From positions 1,364,001 through 1,428,000 of the forward strand of contig NC_010794.1 of assembly GCF_000019665.1 (NCBI RefSeq): 64,000 bases of DNA, in the 5' to 3' direction. The notes under the pieces are model-generated. The model worked only from the letters and a program-made list of their open reading frames with translations, ran no database searches and was not told where the DNA came from. The DNA comes from Methylacidiphilum infernorum V4 (GTDB lineage: Bacteria; Verrucomicrobiota; Verrucomicrobiia; Methylacidiphilales; Methylacidiphilaceae). The position numbers were made by a program, and so were the translations under genes. Of the stretch, positions 27,092 through 35,751 are shown piece after piece (position 1 is the first letter of the stretch; each line of letters opens with the position of its first letter).

Positions 27092-30000
27092 TCAGATTTC
27101 TCCCCGGATCCTTTTTATAGCCAGTTTACCCCAATCTGGAAGTTTTTTAGCCCTAGGGTCGGTTGGAGGAATCGATTGCCTTAGGCCGTTAACCAACTTC
27201 ACAATCGCACTTTCCGCCGCTTTCCTTTGAGATTCAATTTTATACTCAGGATTGCTAAGAAGAAGAGCTACTTTCTCTTCCAGCAACAGCCCTTCTGCTT
27301 CTCGAATATTGGCGAGGGTTTCAGAAAAAGTTTCTCCTCCAAGATATACAGGCTGGTCAAACCCATATTCATCTTTCCGCATAAAGCCCAATTGAAATCC
27401 TCCCGTATCGGTTTGACATTTTTGAACCAGTTCTCTTTCATTACCGCCGTCATCTTTTTCTTTAAGAACCATCCCTAGAAGGAGGGCCGGGGCTATCCTC
27501 TCTTCCATTTCCGAGCGAGACGGGACGAAAAGAGAAGGGAGGAGTTGCCCATCCCCTTCGATATGGAGTTCCATCCTCGCCCTTTTCGAATCCGGGCCAC
27601 TGACCCTTTCCAAGTATTTTGATTTAAGAAAAAAAACAGGCTGAACAATGCGCAAGGGGAACAGGTTGGTTATACTCACAAGAATAATTTCGTTCGGCCT
27701 GTTGTCATTTTCTATAAACTCCTTGCTCGGATTACGAATACATTCAAAAAAGACTTCTCTTAAAAGTTTCAAATAATCTTCCATTTCGGCTGCCTTGGGC
27801 AGTATGACGGTAAAATTGGACACTCCAATTTGAGCAGCAGGATTGATTCCCGGTCCCGATCTTCTCTTTTCATCCGCGTTAAAGAGCAGATAATTACCCG
27901 CCGCTTTGACAACCCCATCCAAGTAAAGTCTTAAGGATTGCCTATCCGAATATCTATCCTTGAGTTTTTCAATAATACTTACCCCGATCAACCGTTCGGC
28001 TGCGGTTTGGACCAAGTTGTTGTGGGCGATCTTCGCATTTTCCATGCATTGTTTTTCCAGGGTATCCAAAAAGACGGTCTTTGAAACCCTCTCGTTAAGG
28101 GTCTTAAAATCGAGTCTTTCTCCCAGTTTTTCGGCCAGCGCCGTACGCACTCTCTGGGTCTGCGTCGTAGCTTCCTTCTGATCCTTGATTAATCTTTTTG
28201 TTACGCTTTTAACAAGCTCCGGATCGTAAAACCGGATAACCTGCTTTCTTAAGTCGATTATTCCTCCCTGGTCTGCACATCGAGCTGCAATCTGGTCTTC
28301 GAACGTTTTTAAGGCTTCGGCGATCATCGAGGCGGCCTTATCCACATCGGCTTTTAACAAAACGATTTCTTCGATAATGACAGGCAGGAATTTCTTGGCA
28401 AACTGCCAACCTTCGATCGCCGTTCGGCTAGAATAGAGATCTTGCAAAACAACCGAGGCCGCATCAAAAAGCCTCTTTCTTTTCCCGAACATATCCGAAA
28501 TTAATCCAATCTTAGCCCATTCTTTTTCCTGATCCTTTAATTTCTTAGCCAATTCTTCTTCCCTAGGCTTCAGTTTGGTTATTTCTTCTTCAATCCGGTC
28601 ATACCTCCCCTTAAGATGGGTGATCAAGGCTCCAAGAAGGAGGCTGATCTCATGGGCAGATTTCGTTCCATTGATCCACTCCGAAAAAAGTTCCCGCTCC
28701 AACCTTTGACGTATCTCCCTGGCCCTTTCTCTCGTCGATTGCCCCACCGTCTCGTAAAAAGCTTTGACCCCCTGTCCCCTATATTGCTCCAGGAACCTGG
28801 CGTCTAAAAAACCCTTCATCCGGTCCAGCCACTTATCCGCCGGATCCTTTTCCTGGGTATACTGTTTAAAATTCGTCGTTGCATTCATCCAATAACGACT
28901 TATCGGCTGCCATTTCGTTCCTGACCCATCCGATTCGAGAATCGGGGCTGAAAGAATAAAATGCTCGTCGGTCAGCATCCATCTTTCAAGCTGTTCAGGA
29001 CTACTCACATAGCTGACCATGTCTAAATTGCGGGGATCGGCCAAGAATCCATCCGTTTCCGACCAATTATTATAACGCAGTTGCAGGGCTGCTTGCCTGG
29101 CAAACTGGAAGGTCAAGTATTCAGCAATCTCGGGTTCCGGAACCGCTATTCTTTTGACCCCGAAGGTCAAAAATCTTTTCGAGCGGACCGGTTCATTGAG
29201 GCCTGGTAAAGTTTCAGGGGAATTATCGCCGTTCTCGGCATTTTCTGATCTCCCCAGCGACTCCCAGTTAATATTTCTTACGGTGACTATTTTTTGGTAA
29301 AGGAAATCGGCCAAGATATTGGGAATATCCTCTGCAACATCCACGGCAAGGCCATTTTCATTAAAGTTGGTAAAAAGGTAACAACCGTTGAAAGGATCTT
29401 TAAGCCCCTCCAGTTTCTTCCCATCTCCTGCTATATCACAGGGACTAAACTTGCCGATGCTAAGCGCGTTGAGTTCAACCAAGGCGGCGTAGCCGTTGGC
29501 ATGGTAGTTACCGGTATTCCAATTGGGTTTAGGATGTTCTTCGGGGAGCAGGGTATAAAGAATAATCCTATATCCAAGGGGATCAGGATAATTTTTCCGG
29601 ATTTGGCATATACAATCGATGAGTGTGCCACTGCCCGTTCCCCCAGCCAACCCACAACAAACATGGAAAGTGACATTTTGTTGACCTCCTTTTTGCATTT
29701 CGTTAACCAGGTGGGTAAGCTTGCTGCAAAATTCATCGGCATGACTGGCGAAGAGAAATCTTCCCAGCCTTCTTTTCTGTCCTCCCTTGGCGTCTCCAAC
29801 GATGCTATTGAGAATATCTTTCCATACATTTTTATCGCCGATCCACGGTTGAATTCCCGGGTAGCTGGGCAGATCGTCAAGAATGGCGGCAAGATTCGAA
29901 GATTTAATGAGAAGTTGACTGGTAGGAGGAATCTGAACGCTTTGACCGAGAACTTTCCAACTCGGATCATCAAGCCGCATCAGCTCGTCACTGGAATCGA

Positions 30001-30130
30001 CATACAAATAGGACAGCCTAATGTCGGGAGGATCAACCTTTCGGAATTCCTGGAAAATGGTTTTGCGGAAAGCCCGGATGACTTTCCCTCCCGTGCCTCC
30101 TAACCCGATGATGAAATGATTGGCATTCAT
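27092..30130 (-). CDS. Large tubulin/FtsZ-like GTPase (tubulin_2 type)
   Basis: The 1012-residue protein carries two hallmark nucleotide-binding loops of the tubulin/FtsZ superfamily: GLGGTGGK at residues 9-16 and AGGTGSGT at 162-169. A helix with YAALVELNAL lies near residue 220, where the T6-like region is expected. The rest is a long helical extension, including a coiled coil at about 530-580, that FtsZ lacks. It therefore belongs to the large FtsZ-like families predicted from comparative genomics to act in membrane remodelling. It is encoded with zinc-ribbon/OmpA and glycine-zipper membrane proteins. GTP binding is well supported by motifs; polymerisation and function are inference. Confidence 0.85.
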   Translation of the reverse strand: MNANHFIIGLGGTGGKVIRAFRKTIFQEFRKVDPPDIRLSYLYVDSSDELMRLDDPSWKVLGQSVQIPPTSQLLIKSSNLAAILDDLPSYPGIQPWIGDKNVWKDILNSIVGDAKGGQKRRLGRFLFASHADEFCSKLTHLVNEMQKGGQQNVTFHVCCGLAGGTGSGTLIDCICQIRKNYPDPLGYRIILYTLLPEEHPKPNWNTGNYHANGYAALVELNALSIGKFSPCDIAGDGKKLEGLKDPFNGCYLFTNFNENGLAVDVAEDIPNILADFLYQKIVTVRNINWESLGRSENAENGDNSPETLPGLNEPVRSKRFLTFGVKRIAVPEPEIAEYLTFQFARQAALQLRYNNWSETDGFLADPRNLDMVSYVSSPEQLERWMLTDEHFILSAPILESDGSGTKWQPISRYWMNATTNFKQYTQEKDPADKWLDRMKGFLDARFLEQYRGQGVKAFYETVGQSTRERAREIRQRLERELFSEWINGTKSAHEISLLLGALITHLKGRYDRIEEEITKLKPREEELAKKLKDQEKEWAKIGLISDMFGKRKRLFDAASVVLQDLYSSRTAIEGWQFAKKFLPVIIEEIVLLKADVDKAASMIAEALKTFEDQIAARCADQGGIIDLRKQVIRFYDPELVKSVTKRLIKDQKEATTQTQRVRTALAEKLGERLDFKTLNERVSKTVFLDTLEKQCMENAKIAHNNLVQTAAERLIGVSIIEKLKDRYSDRQSLRLYLDGVVKAAGNYLLFNADEKRRSGPGINPAAQIGVSNFTVILPKAAEMEDYLKLLREVFFECIRNPSKEFIENDNRPNEIILVSITNLFPLRIVQPVFFLKSKYLERVSGPDSKRARMELHIEGDGQLLPSLFVPSRSEMEERIAPALLLGMVLKEKDDGGNERELVQKCQTDTGGFQLGFMRKDEYGFDQPVYLGGETFSETLANIREAEGLLLEEKVALLLSNPEYKIESQRKAAESAIVKLVNGLRQSIPPTDPRAKKLPDWGKLAIKRIRGEI

Positions 30131-30285
30131 TTTGGCTCAAGTTTCATCTCTTTTCTTTGCATTTTTAATCCAGTCACAAAGCATGGTATCAACCCCCCCC
30201 TTGTTATTTTTTCATGAGTCAATCCAAAAACAAGAAATTTTTTTTTCCAAGGGAGAAAGGAAAAGAGGGGCTTAAAGTCAGGGTC

Positions 30286-31059
30286 TTAGGTCCTTATGCG
30301 TATATCCCTGTATGCCGCCCATCCGATCAAGCTAAAAGGAACAAGTTGAAAGAGAAAAAAAAGAATGACTAAAAGGCTTCGAGACAAAACGACCAGCTTG
30401 CCCATTTGGGCATCCAGTATAGAGATAAGATAATAGGTGACCACGTTTAATGCCCTATCCACCGGGTAAACTTGGGGGCTGTTCAAAAAAAAGTTATTCA
30501 TGTCTTGAAGCAAGACCCGGCTCGGAATGGCAATATCCGGACGGATGATTAAAGAAAGAGCCGGGTGGTTTTTTGTAAAATCATTGGCAGCATTCCTTGC
30601 ATAGATATCGGCAACGATAGCCCTGGAGTAAGGATCGACCAAGGGCACAAACTGCGCTTGAGGAGGAGGGAGAAACCTTTCTCTGCCGGCAGCCCTTACC
30701 GTCTCGTAAGCCTGGGCCAACGTCCGATCTTCCCACCGGGAATCCCTCAAGAGGTTAGCGGCCCAGCTCAAAACAACCGTCTTCCCTACCTCCTTCGAAA
30801 ATTTCAAGGAAAAAAACAGGACGACAAATAGGGTTGTCGCCACCGCAGCCAGGCCACAAAAAAAATGATGGAGTGGGGTAGCTCTAAACTTGACATTCCA
30901 CAAAAGGGTGTAGGTACTGGCAACAATCCAACAAAGGGCACCTAGGGCTATTCCAATAGCTAGAGAATACCAAAAAACGCCCAGCTCTTTAGAAAGCATG
31001 TAATGAAAAGAAGAATTCAGAAGCCAGTTGAATATCTTCAGGTAGATCATTTCACACAA
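30286..31059 (-). CDS. Membrane protein of the tubulin-like locus, paralogue of 22827-23663
   Basis: The 257 residues have two N-terminal hydrophobic segments (about 28-52 and 70-95), a soluble middle part and a C-terminal helix (about 225-248). Shared blocks with the other bracket gene include STYTLLWNVKFR, LHHFFC and SLIGWAAYRDIRIR. This is the first gene of the cluster; 155 bases separate it from the tubulin-like gene. No known family was recognised. The topology suggests an inner-membrane partner of the GTPase complex. Confidence 0.7.
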   Translation of the reverse strand: MCEMIYLKIFNWLLNSSFHYMLSKELGVFWYSLAIGIALGALCWIVASTYTLLWNVKFRATPLHHFFCGLAAVATTLFVVLFFSLKFSKEVGKTVVLSWAANLLRDSRWEDRTLAQAYETVRAAGRERFLPPPQAQFVPLVDPYSRAIVADIYARNAANDFTKNHPALSLIIRPDIAIPSRVLLQDMNNFFLNSPQVYPVDRALNVVTYYLISILDAQMGKLVVLSRSLLVILFFLFQLVPFSLIGWAAYRDIRIRT

Positions 31060-31115
31060 AGGATGTTACCTATCCGCTGCATTTTTTCTATTCCATAACG
31101 ACCTTGAAAGCACCG

Positions 31116-31187
31116 AGGCGGGGGTGGGAATCGAACCCACGCATAGGGCTTTTGCAGAGCCCGGCCTTACCACTTGGCTACCCCGCC
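31116..31187 (-). tRNA. tRNA-Cys (anticodon GCA)
   Basis: A 72-nt cloverleaf lies on the minus strand: acceptor GGCGGGG/CCCCGCC, D arm with AAGTGGTAAGG, anticodon stem GGGCT/AGCCC around CTGCAAA (anticodon GCA), and T arm TTCGATT. The discriminator is T; no CCA is encoded. Confidence 0.95.
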
Positions 31188-31232
31188 TTTTATAAGGCCT
31201 TGGCCTGTAATTTTACTAAAGCAGCCCACAAT

Positions 31233-31973
31233 TTAATCTAAAGTCTCTTTTTTGGCAAACAAGGATTCATAATCGTGAAGGTATTGGCTAAAAGCATCGT
31301 TACCATAAATGATTCGAGCCGTATCCAACAGGCTTTTTTCTTCATTATACTTTTTAAGCACCCGGCAAAGAGCTGCCTTGGCAAAATAATAGCCGGGAGA
31401 GGATTCATCAAATGCGCTTAAGCCCGCAATCAAGCTTTCTGCCGAATCCACCCTCCCCAAGCCTATCATGCAATAGATCCTCTTAAGAAGGATTTCTTTA
31501 TTTGAAGAATCATGCAAAGCCGCCTGCTCAAATCGGTACAGGGCTTCCTTGTAATCTTTCTTGGCATAAAAAACTTCTCCCAAATACTGGTAGGCGGGAC
31601 TATAATCGGGCTGGATCTTAAAAACCTTGTAAAGTTCCTTTTCCGCCTTGTTGTACTCCTTTTTTTGTAAAAATATTCGTGCTGCCAAGACTATCGCTCG
31701 TGGATCTTTAGGCTTTAATTCTTGAGCTTTTAGAATAGCCTTTTGCGCTTCGTCCACATTCAGCCTCTTGAAAGCAACTAATGCGTCTTGATAAGCTTGT
31801 GCAAAAAGGCCGTCATCCCCTTTCCCCAAATCGGCCCCTCCTACCCATTCTTTAAAAAAAAAAATCCCCAATACCAACTGCAGGAACACGGACGTTCTTT
31901 TTCCTGGAAAGCTTTTTCTTGCCATAGCTTGGTCGATCTCTTCTCTTTTTTTATTCACGGTAACATAAATCAA
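31233..31973 (-). CDS. Secreted TPR-repeat protein
   Basis: The 246 residues include a hydrophobic segment near residues 28-45 followed by about four tetratricopeptide repeats (for example AQKAILKAQELKPKDPRAIV, AEKELYKVFKIQPDYSPAYQ and ALYRFEQAALHDSSNKEILL). TPRs mediate protein contacts; no enzyme domain is present. Its start overlaps the stop of pgl by four bases (ATGA), so it is translationally coupled to that gene. The functional link to carbon metabolism is unclear. Confidence 0.8.
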   Translation of the reverse strand: MIYVTVNKKREEIDQAMARKSFPGKRTSVFLQLVLGIFFFKEWVGGADLGKGDDGLFAQAYQDALVAFKRLNVDEAQKAILKAQELKPKDPRAIVLAARIFLQKKEYNKAEKELYKVFKIQPDYSPAYQYLGEVFYAKKDYKEALYRFEQAALHDSSNKEILLKRIYCMIGLGRVDSAESLIAGLSAFDESSPGYYFAKAALCRVLKKYNEEKSLLDTARIIYGNDAFSQYLHDYESLFAKKETLD

Positions 31974-32662
31974 AAGGAAGGTTCTTTATTGAGCCAGATT
32001 AGCCATTGGTTCTTAACCGAGAGTCTTCCCGCGGGCAAATCAGTATTAGATAAAAGGATATTTTCGATCACTTTTTGTTTTTTCCTACCTGCAACCAAAA
32101 ACCATGCTTGACGAGCCCGGTTGAGCAAAGGAAAGGTAAAAGTTAACCGGATCTGGCCATTCGATGGATTTGAAGTCACCGCTACATACCTGTTCTTTTC
32201 TTCCAAGGCTTCAGAGCCGGGGAAAAGGGAAGCCGTATGGCCATCCTCTCCAATACCCAATAAGACCAAGTCAAAAATAGGAGGATTACCGATTTTTTCT
32301 ATCAGCAATTTTTCATAGAGAAAAGCGGCTTGTTGGGGATCCTCGGAAAGATGCCAGCCATAGAACTGGAATTTCTTAGAGATGTCGCCAAAAGCCCTTA
32401 AAATCATTCCTTCGTTGCTTTGGGGATCATTAACGGCAACCCAACGTTCATCTCCAAGCCAAAAACAGATTTTTTCCCACGGTAAATCTTCTTTGGTTAG
32501 CCGCTCATAAAAGGAAAAAGGAGTTTTTCCCCCCGATAAAGCGACATGACAGAGAAGGGCGTTTGACAAGGAACTCTCTACGATTTTTTTAAAAGAAGCG
32601 CAGAGATAATTCAACCACTCTTGCTCACCTTCGAAAATTACCGTCTCTATCCGTTTCATCAT
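31970..32662 (-). CDS. pgl: 6-phosphogluconolactonase
   Basis: The 230-residue DevB-type enzyme hydrolyses 6-phosphogluconolactone in the oxidative pentose phosphate pathway. Conserved blocks are VALSGGKTPFSFYERL, FWLGDERWV and LLGIGEDGHTASLFPG. Length is normal. zwf, encoding the preceding enzyme, lies upstream on the same strand but is now separated by about 600 bases of mobile-element remnants, one of which ends only a few bases before the pgl start. Confidence 0.93.
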   Translation of the reverse strand: MMKRIETVIFEGEQEWLNYLCASFKKIVESSLSNALLCHVALSGGKTPFSFYERLTKEDLPWEKICFWLGDERWVAVNDPQSNEGMILRAFGDISKKFQFYGWHLSEDPQQAAFLYEKLLIEKIGNPPIFDLVLLGIGEDGHTASLFPGSEALEEKNRYVAVTSNPSNGQIRLTFTFPLLNRARQAWFLVAGRKKQKVIENILLSNTDLPAGRLSVKNQWLIWLNKEPSF

Positions 32663-32671
32663 CGTCTTTCC

Positions 32672-33025
32672 GCGCTTGATGCCCCAGCATTCAGGCGGGG
32701 GAGGAAAGTGCGGCCTCCGTCGGTTAGGGCTCCCCCGGCAGCCTTGAGGGAGCCATTTTTCCCGCCCTTACGGGCCTTGTTAGGCGCTCCTTGCGGGGCG
32801 TCTCCCCTCGGGAATGTTGCATGCCTGCCGTATGCCGGAGTCCGCCAGCTCCCTTGCTCTTGTGGTCGGCTGCAACTCTGGCTTCGAGAGGTTGGGACTT
32901 TAGGAAGCATCCCAACGTCGGTCTTTTGCTCTCCATGCAACGTAGCGGACTAGGTAGCGCTTTCCCTGGTCAACCTGAGCCTGCGCTTACCCGCAAGCCC
33001 CGCCCTAAAGGGCGGGATGGTTGAC
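32672..33025 (-). mobile_element. IS200/IS605-type remnant with both hairpin ends and a tnpB 3' relic
   Basis: This GC-rich block of about 350 bases is bounded by two hairpins: CCCGCCCTTTAGGGCGGG at its left end (minus-strand sense) and TCCCCCGCCTGAATGCTGGGG at its right end. These resemble the subterminal hairpins of IS200/IS605 elements. The minus-strand reading before the right hairpin (about 60 Gly/Lys/Arg-rich residues) looks like a tnpB C-terminal relic. No transposase remains. It lies immediately upstream of pgl. A standalone structured RNA is an alternative explanation. Confidence 0.55.
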
Positions 33026-33040
33026 GAGTTGATGGAGTAC

Positions 33041-33265
33041 CGTTGCGTCAGACTTACTCATTCCAGCTCAAACAGGAACAAAGCTGACAGACTTACTCAT
33101 TGAGGCCGGATGCAGCGCCATCTTCCAACAGTAGCCAGAGCCTTCCTCTCCACAGGCCTGCCTTCCGGCGGAACTCGCCGTAGCGCCGGTTATTTCGGTT
33201 AACACAATGTAAAACGTACAGGAAAAATCAAGAAAGATCAACTCATGAATCAACTGTTCAAACCC
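33041..33265 (-). mobile_element. Non-autonomous IS607-type derivative (MITE-like), family 2
   Basis: It matches the element at 47686-47911 end to end: terminus AATGAGTAAGTCTGACG, the tnpB 3' segment reading ATASSAGRQACGEEGSG, then a left end reading GFEQLI...FSCTFY and GGTTTGAACAG. The tnpB 3' segment also matches the decayed element at 36877-38314. The two short copies share the junction between left end and tnpB tail. Its left end abuts the zwf stop codon. A second GAGTAAGTCTG motif near 33090 suggests a small internal duplication or rearrangement at the right end. Confidence 0.8.
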
Positions 33266-34830
33266 TAACTTTCTCCATCCCCTATGTCTTCTTCTTCTTT
33301 TGGAGGGGGGCCCCAATACCTCCCCTCTCTACGCAACAGCTCATCTGCTTCGACAGGTCCCATTGAGCCTGGAGCATACAGGGGGATAGCATCACACTCT
33401 TCCTCATTCCAAGCATTTCTTAGGGCATCGATAATTTTCCAGGCATATTCTACTTCATCGGAACGGGTAAAGAGGGTGGATTCTCCGGCCAGGGCATCAA
33501 GGAGTAATCTTTCATAGGCCTCGGGAAAATAATGCCCTCCATATCTTCGGTAGTAGAAATCCATTTTGGCTTCTTCGAGAGCGGGTTGATTAGGGACTTT
33601 AGTATTAAAAAGAAGGTGTATGCCTTCGTTGGGTTGAATCCTGATCTTTAACCAATTCCTGGCCACTTTCTTGGTGCTGTTTGCAAATAAAACGCAAGGG
33701 GGACGATTGAAAACAATGCATATTTCACTAAATTGTTTAGCCAGGGCTTTTCCTGTTCTTAAATAGAAAGGGACTCCACTCCACCTCCAATTATCCACTT
33801 CTAGTTTTACGCAAACATAGGTTTCCGTTAAAGATTTTCTTGATACTTTATCTTCTTCCCTGTAGGCTTTAACGGTTTTTCCTCCTAGTATCCCGGGTCC
33901 GTACTGGGCTCGAACACTATTGCGTAACCATTCCTCTGAAGACGGAATAGGAACGGATTTTAAAACTTTTACTTTCTCATCCCTAATCGATTCTGCTTCT
34001 AAAGAAGCCGGGGGTTCCATGGCAATGAGACTAAAAAGTTGCATGAGGTGATTCTGCAACATGTCTCGGGATGCACCCGCAGAATCATAATATTCACCAC
34101 GGCTCCCTATAGTCTGGGTTTCTGCAACCGTTATCTGGATATGATCGATATATTTACGATCCCATAAAGGTTCAAAAATCGAATTGCCAAACCTAAAGTA
34201 AAGAAGATTTTGTACCGTTTCTTTCCCCAAGTAATGATCGATACGATAAATGCTCTTTTCGGGAAAATATTTTTGGAGAATGGCATTCAGTTCTCTGGCG
34301 GAATTTAAATCTGTCCCAAAAGGTTTTTCTACGATTAGCCTTCTATGTTCTAGCTCTCCGGCTCTTGGATTCAACCCCGCCTTGGCTAAATTTTCAGCCA
34401 CGATTGCAAAATATTTTGGGGCTGTAGCCAGATAATAAAGAAAGTTTCCTTTATAAAACTTGGCGTCGGGCAATGTTTCCAAAAAGTGGGCTAACTTGAC
34501 ATAGTCTTCAGGATTGGCAAGGTCTCCCTGTAGATAAAACAAGTTTTGTTCTAACCATTGCCAAACACCCAGATCAATAGGGTGTGTATGTGAGTAATCC
34601 TCAAGGGCTTGTTTCAAAAGAATTCTAAATTCTTTTTCACTATAAGGTCTTCGGGCAAACCCAATTATGGCAAAATGCTCGGGGAGTCGATTATGCAACC
34701 GGAGATGATAAAAAGCAGGAATAATTTTTCTTTGCGTTAAATCCCCCGTCGCTCCAAAAATAACGACAGCCGTAGGATTGATTTTGGGAACAGCCGCCAT
34801 GGCCATACGGCTGGTTTTTGAGCTGACCAT
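33265..34830 (-). CDS. zwf: Glucose-6-phosphate 1-dehydrogenase
   Basis: The 521-residue enzyme oxidises glucose-6-phosphate to 6-phosphogluconolactone with NAD(P). Visible features are the N-terminal VIFGATGDLTQRKI nucleotide loop, RIDHYLGKETVQN with the catalytic histidine, and the C-terminal FTRSDEVEYAW block. Length is normal. The last residues (KEEEDIGDGES) are acidic and end exactly where the mobile remnant begins, so the original C-terminus may have been slightly altered. It and pgl probably once formed one operon. Confidence 0.95.
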   Translation of the reverse strand: MVSSKTSRMAMAAVPKINPTAVVIFGATGDLTQRKIIPAFYHLRLHNRLPEHFAIIGFARRPYSEKEFRILLKQALEDYSHTHPIDLGVWQWLEQNLFYLQGDLANPEDYVKLAHFLETLPDAKFYKGNFLYYLATAPKYFAIVAENLAKAGLNPRAGELEHRRLIVEKPFGTDLNSARELNAILQKYFPEKSIYRIDHYLGKETVQNLLYFRFGNSIFEPLWDRKYIDHIQITVAETQTIGSRGEYYDSAGASRDMLQNHLMQLFSLIAMEPPASLEAESIRDEKVKVLKSVPIPSSEEWLRNSVRAQYGPGILGGKTVKAYREEDKVSRKSLTETYVCVKLEVDNWRWSGVPFYLRTGKALAKQFSEICIVFNRPPCVLFANSTKKVARNWLKIRIQPNEGIHLLFNTKVPNQPALEEAKMDFYYRRYGGHYFPEAYERLLLDALAGESTLFTRSDEVEYAWKIIDALRNAWNEEECDAIPLYAPGSMGPVEADELLRREGRYWGPPPKEEEDIGDGES

Positions 34831-34969
34831 AAAAGCTTCTTATTTTGTTGATTTAGATAAGATCCTTTCTTTACTTAAAAAGGAAAAACCTGAAAAGGGA
34901 ACAAAAAGAATTGCCCACCCGTTTTTCTTTTTTTTATCGAAAGGAAAGCAAGGATAAAACGCTTAGCCT

Positions 34970-35668
34970 TTATTCGGCTTCTTCATCATCCTCTGCCATC
35001 TTTTTCATTCTCCATTTAACCAGGAAGGAACGCTCATCATAAAGAAGGAAACTCACAATAAAGGTTAAGAGAAGCAATCCCATGCCCCATGAAGCCACCC
35101 ATCCAAGGGTATATTTCTGCATGCCCACGGCTAAAGGGAACACGAAATCGATATCTTGGGCGAGCTGATCCTGGGTAATGGACTCGACTTTATTCAAAAG
35201 TTCTTCGGAAGCCGATCGGGGAACATGAAGGATAATTTTATAACGGCCGGGATGACTAAATTTTACGGGAATGGTAGCGATTCCATTGGCATAAACGGTT
35301 GGAGGAATAGCAGTCGTTACACGATGCAACGGCTCTTCATAGATTTCAATGCGGACCGGGGTATGGTTAAGAACATTTTGAACGCTATACAAATCGAAGA
35401 CAAGGGTCATATCCCCAACAAAGGGGACTTCATGGCAATAAACCGTGCCGCATTTTTCAAGATCGGTAAGCTTGGAATGGGGAAAAACATCCATGTGAAT
35501 GGCAAAATCACCTTTCTTCTGAATCGGACACAAAGGTTTTGAAGGAATAAACCTGCCATGGGCCCATCCAGAGGAGAAGCATAGGAAAAAAGAAAAGAAA
35601 AACGCGACTAAGAGAGTAGCCCAATTAAACCGATTTTTATTCTTGCTTTTTTTTAGAAAATTTTTCAT
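34970..35668 (-). CDS. YtkA/PmoD-like periplasmic protein downstream of pmoC3
   Basis: The 232 residues comprise a signal peptide ending GWA and a predicted mature start at His37 (HGRFIPS). A beta-rich domain with C47, C73 and C78, then a C-terminal transmembrane helix (about 193-213) and a charged cytoplasmic tail complete the protein. It is a homologue of the 8053-8733 protein, sharing KGxxAIHxDV, GxMTxVFDL and a matching topology. Its position 84 bases after pmoC3 on the same strand, with a hairpin between, supports a role in assembling or copper-loading methane monooxygenase. That role is inferred. Confidence 0.7.
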   Translation of the reverse strand: MKNFLKKSKNKNRFNWATLLVAFFFSFFLCFSSGWAHGRFIPSKPLCPIQKKGDFAIHMDVFPHSKLTDLEKCGTVYCHEVPFVGDMTLVFDLYSVQNVLNHTPVRIEIYEEPLHRVTTAIPPTVYANGIATIPVKFSHPGRYKIILHVPRSASEELLNKVESITQDQLAQDIDFVFPLAVGMQKYTLGWVASWGMGLLLLTFIVSFLLYDERSFLVKWRMKKMAEDDEEAE

Positions 35669-35702
35669 CTTTTTTACCTCTAATTATCCTAGAGAAGGTG
35701 GA

Positions 35703-35737
35703 GCGGGAAGCCCCGGTGATAATAATAAGCTTCCCGC
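35703..35737. promoter_or_regulatory. Intercistronic hairpin between pmoC3 and the YtkA/PmoD-like gene
   Basis: Inverted repeat GCGGGAAGC / GCTTCCCGC with a 17-base loop. In the direction of pmoC3 transcription no U-run follows the stem, so it looks like an mRNA-processing or stabilising hairpin rather than a terminator. A T-run follows on the plus strand, where no gene would use it. Similar hairpins lie within both pmoCAB operons. Confidence 0.6.
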
Positions 35738-35751
35738 CCTTTTTTTTCAAC

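Noticed and set aside
32672-33025. Open frames of about 70-100 residues on both strands
   Set aside because: The region is GC-rich and hairpin-bounded; frames on both strands lack family signatures and overlap a remnant of IS200/IS605 type.
35703-35747. Apparent Rho-independent terminator
   Set aside because: The T-run follows the stem only on the plus strand, where no gene precedes it; in the direction of pmoC3 it is a hairpin without U-run.
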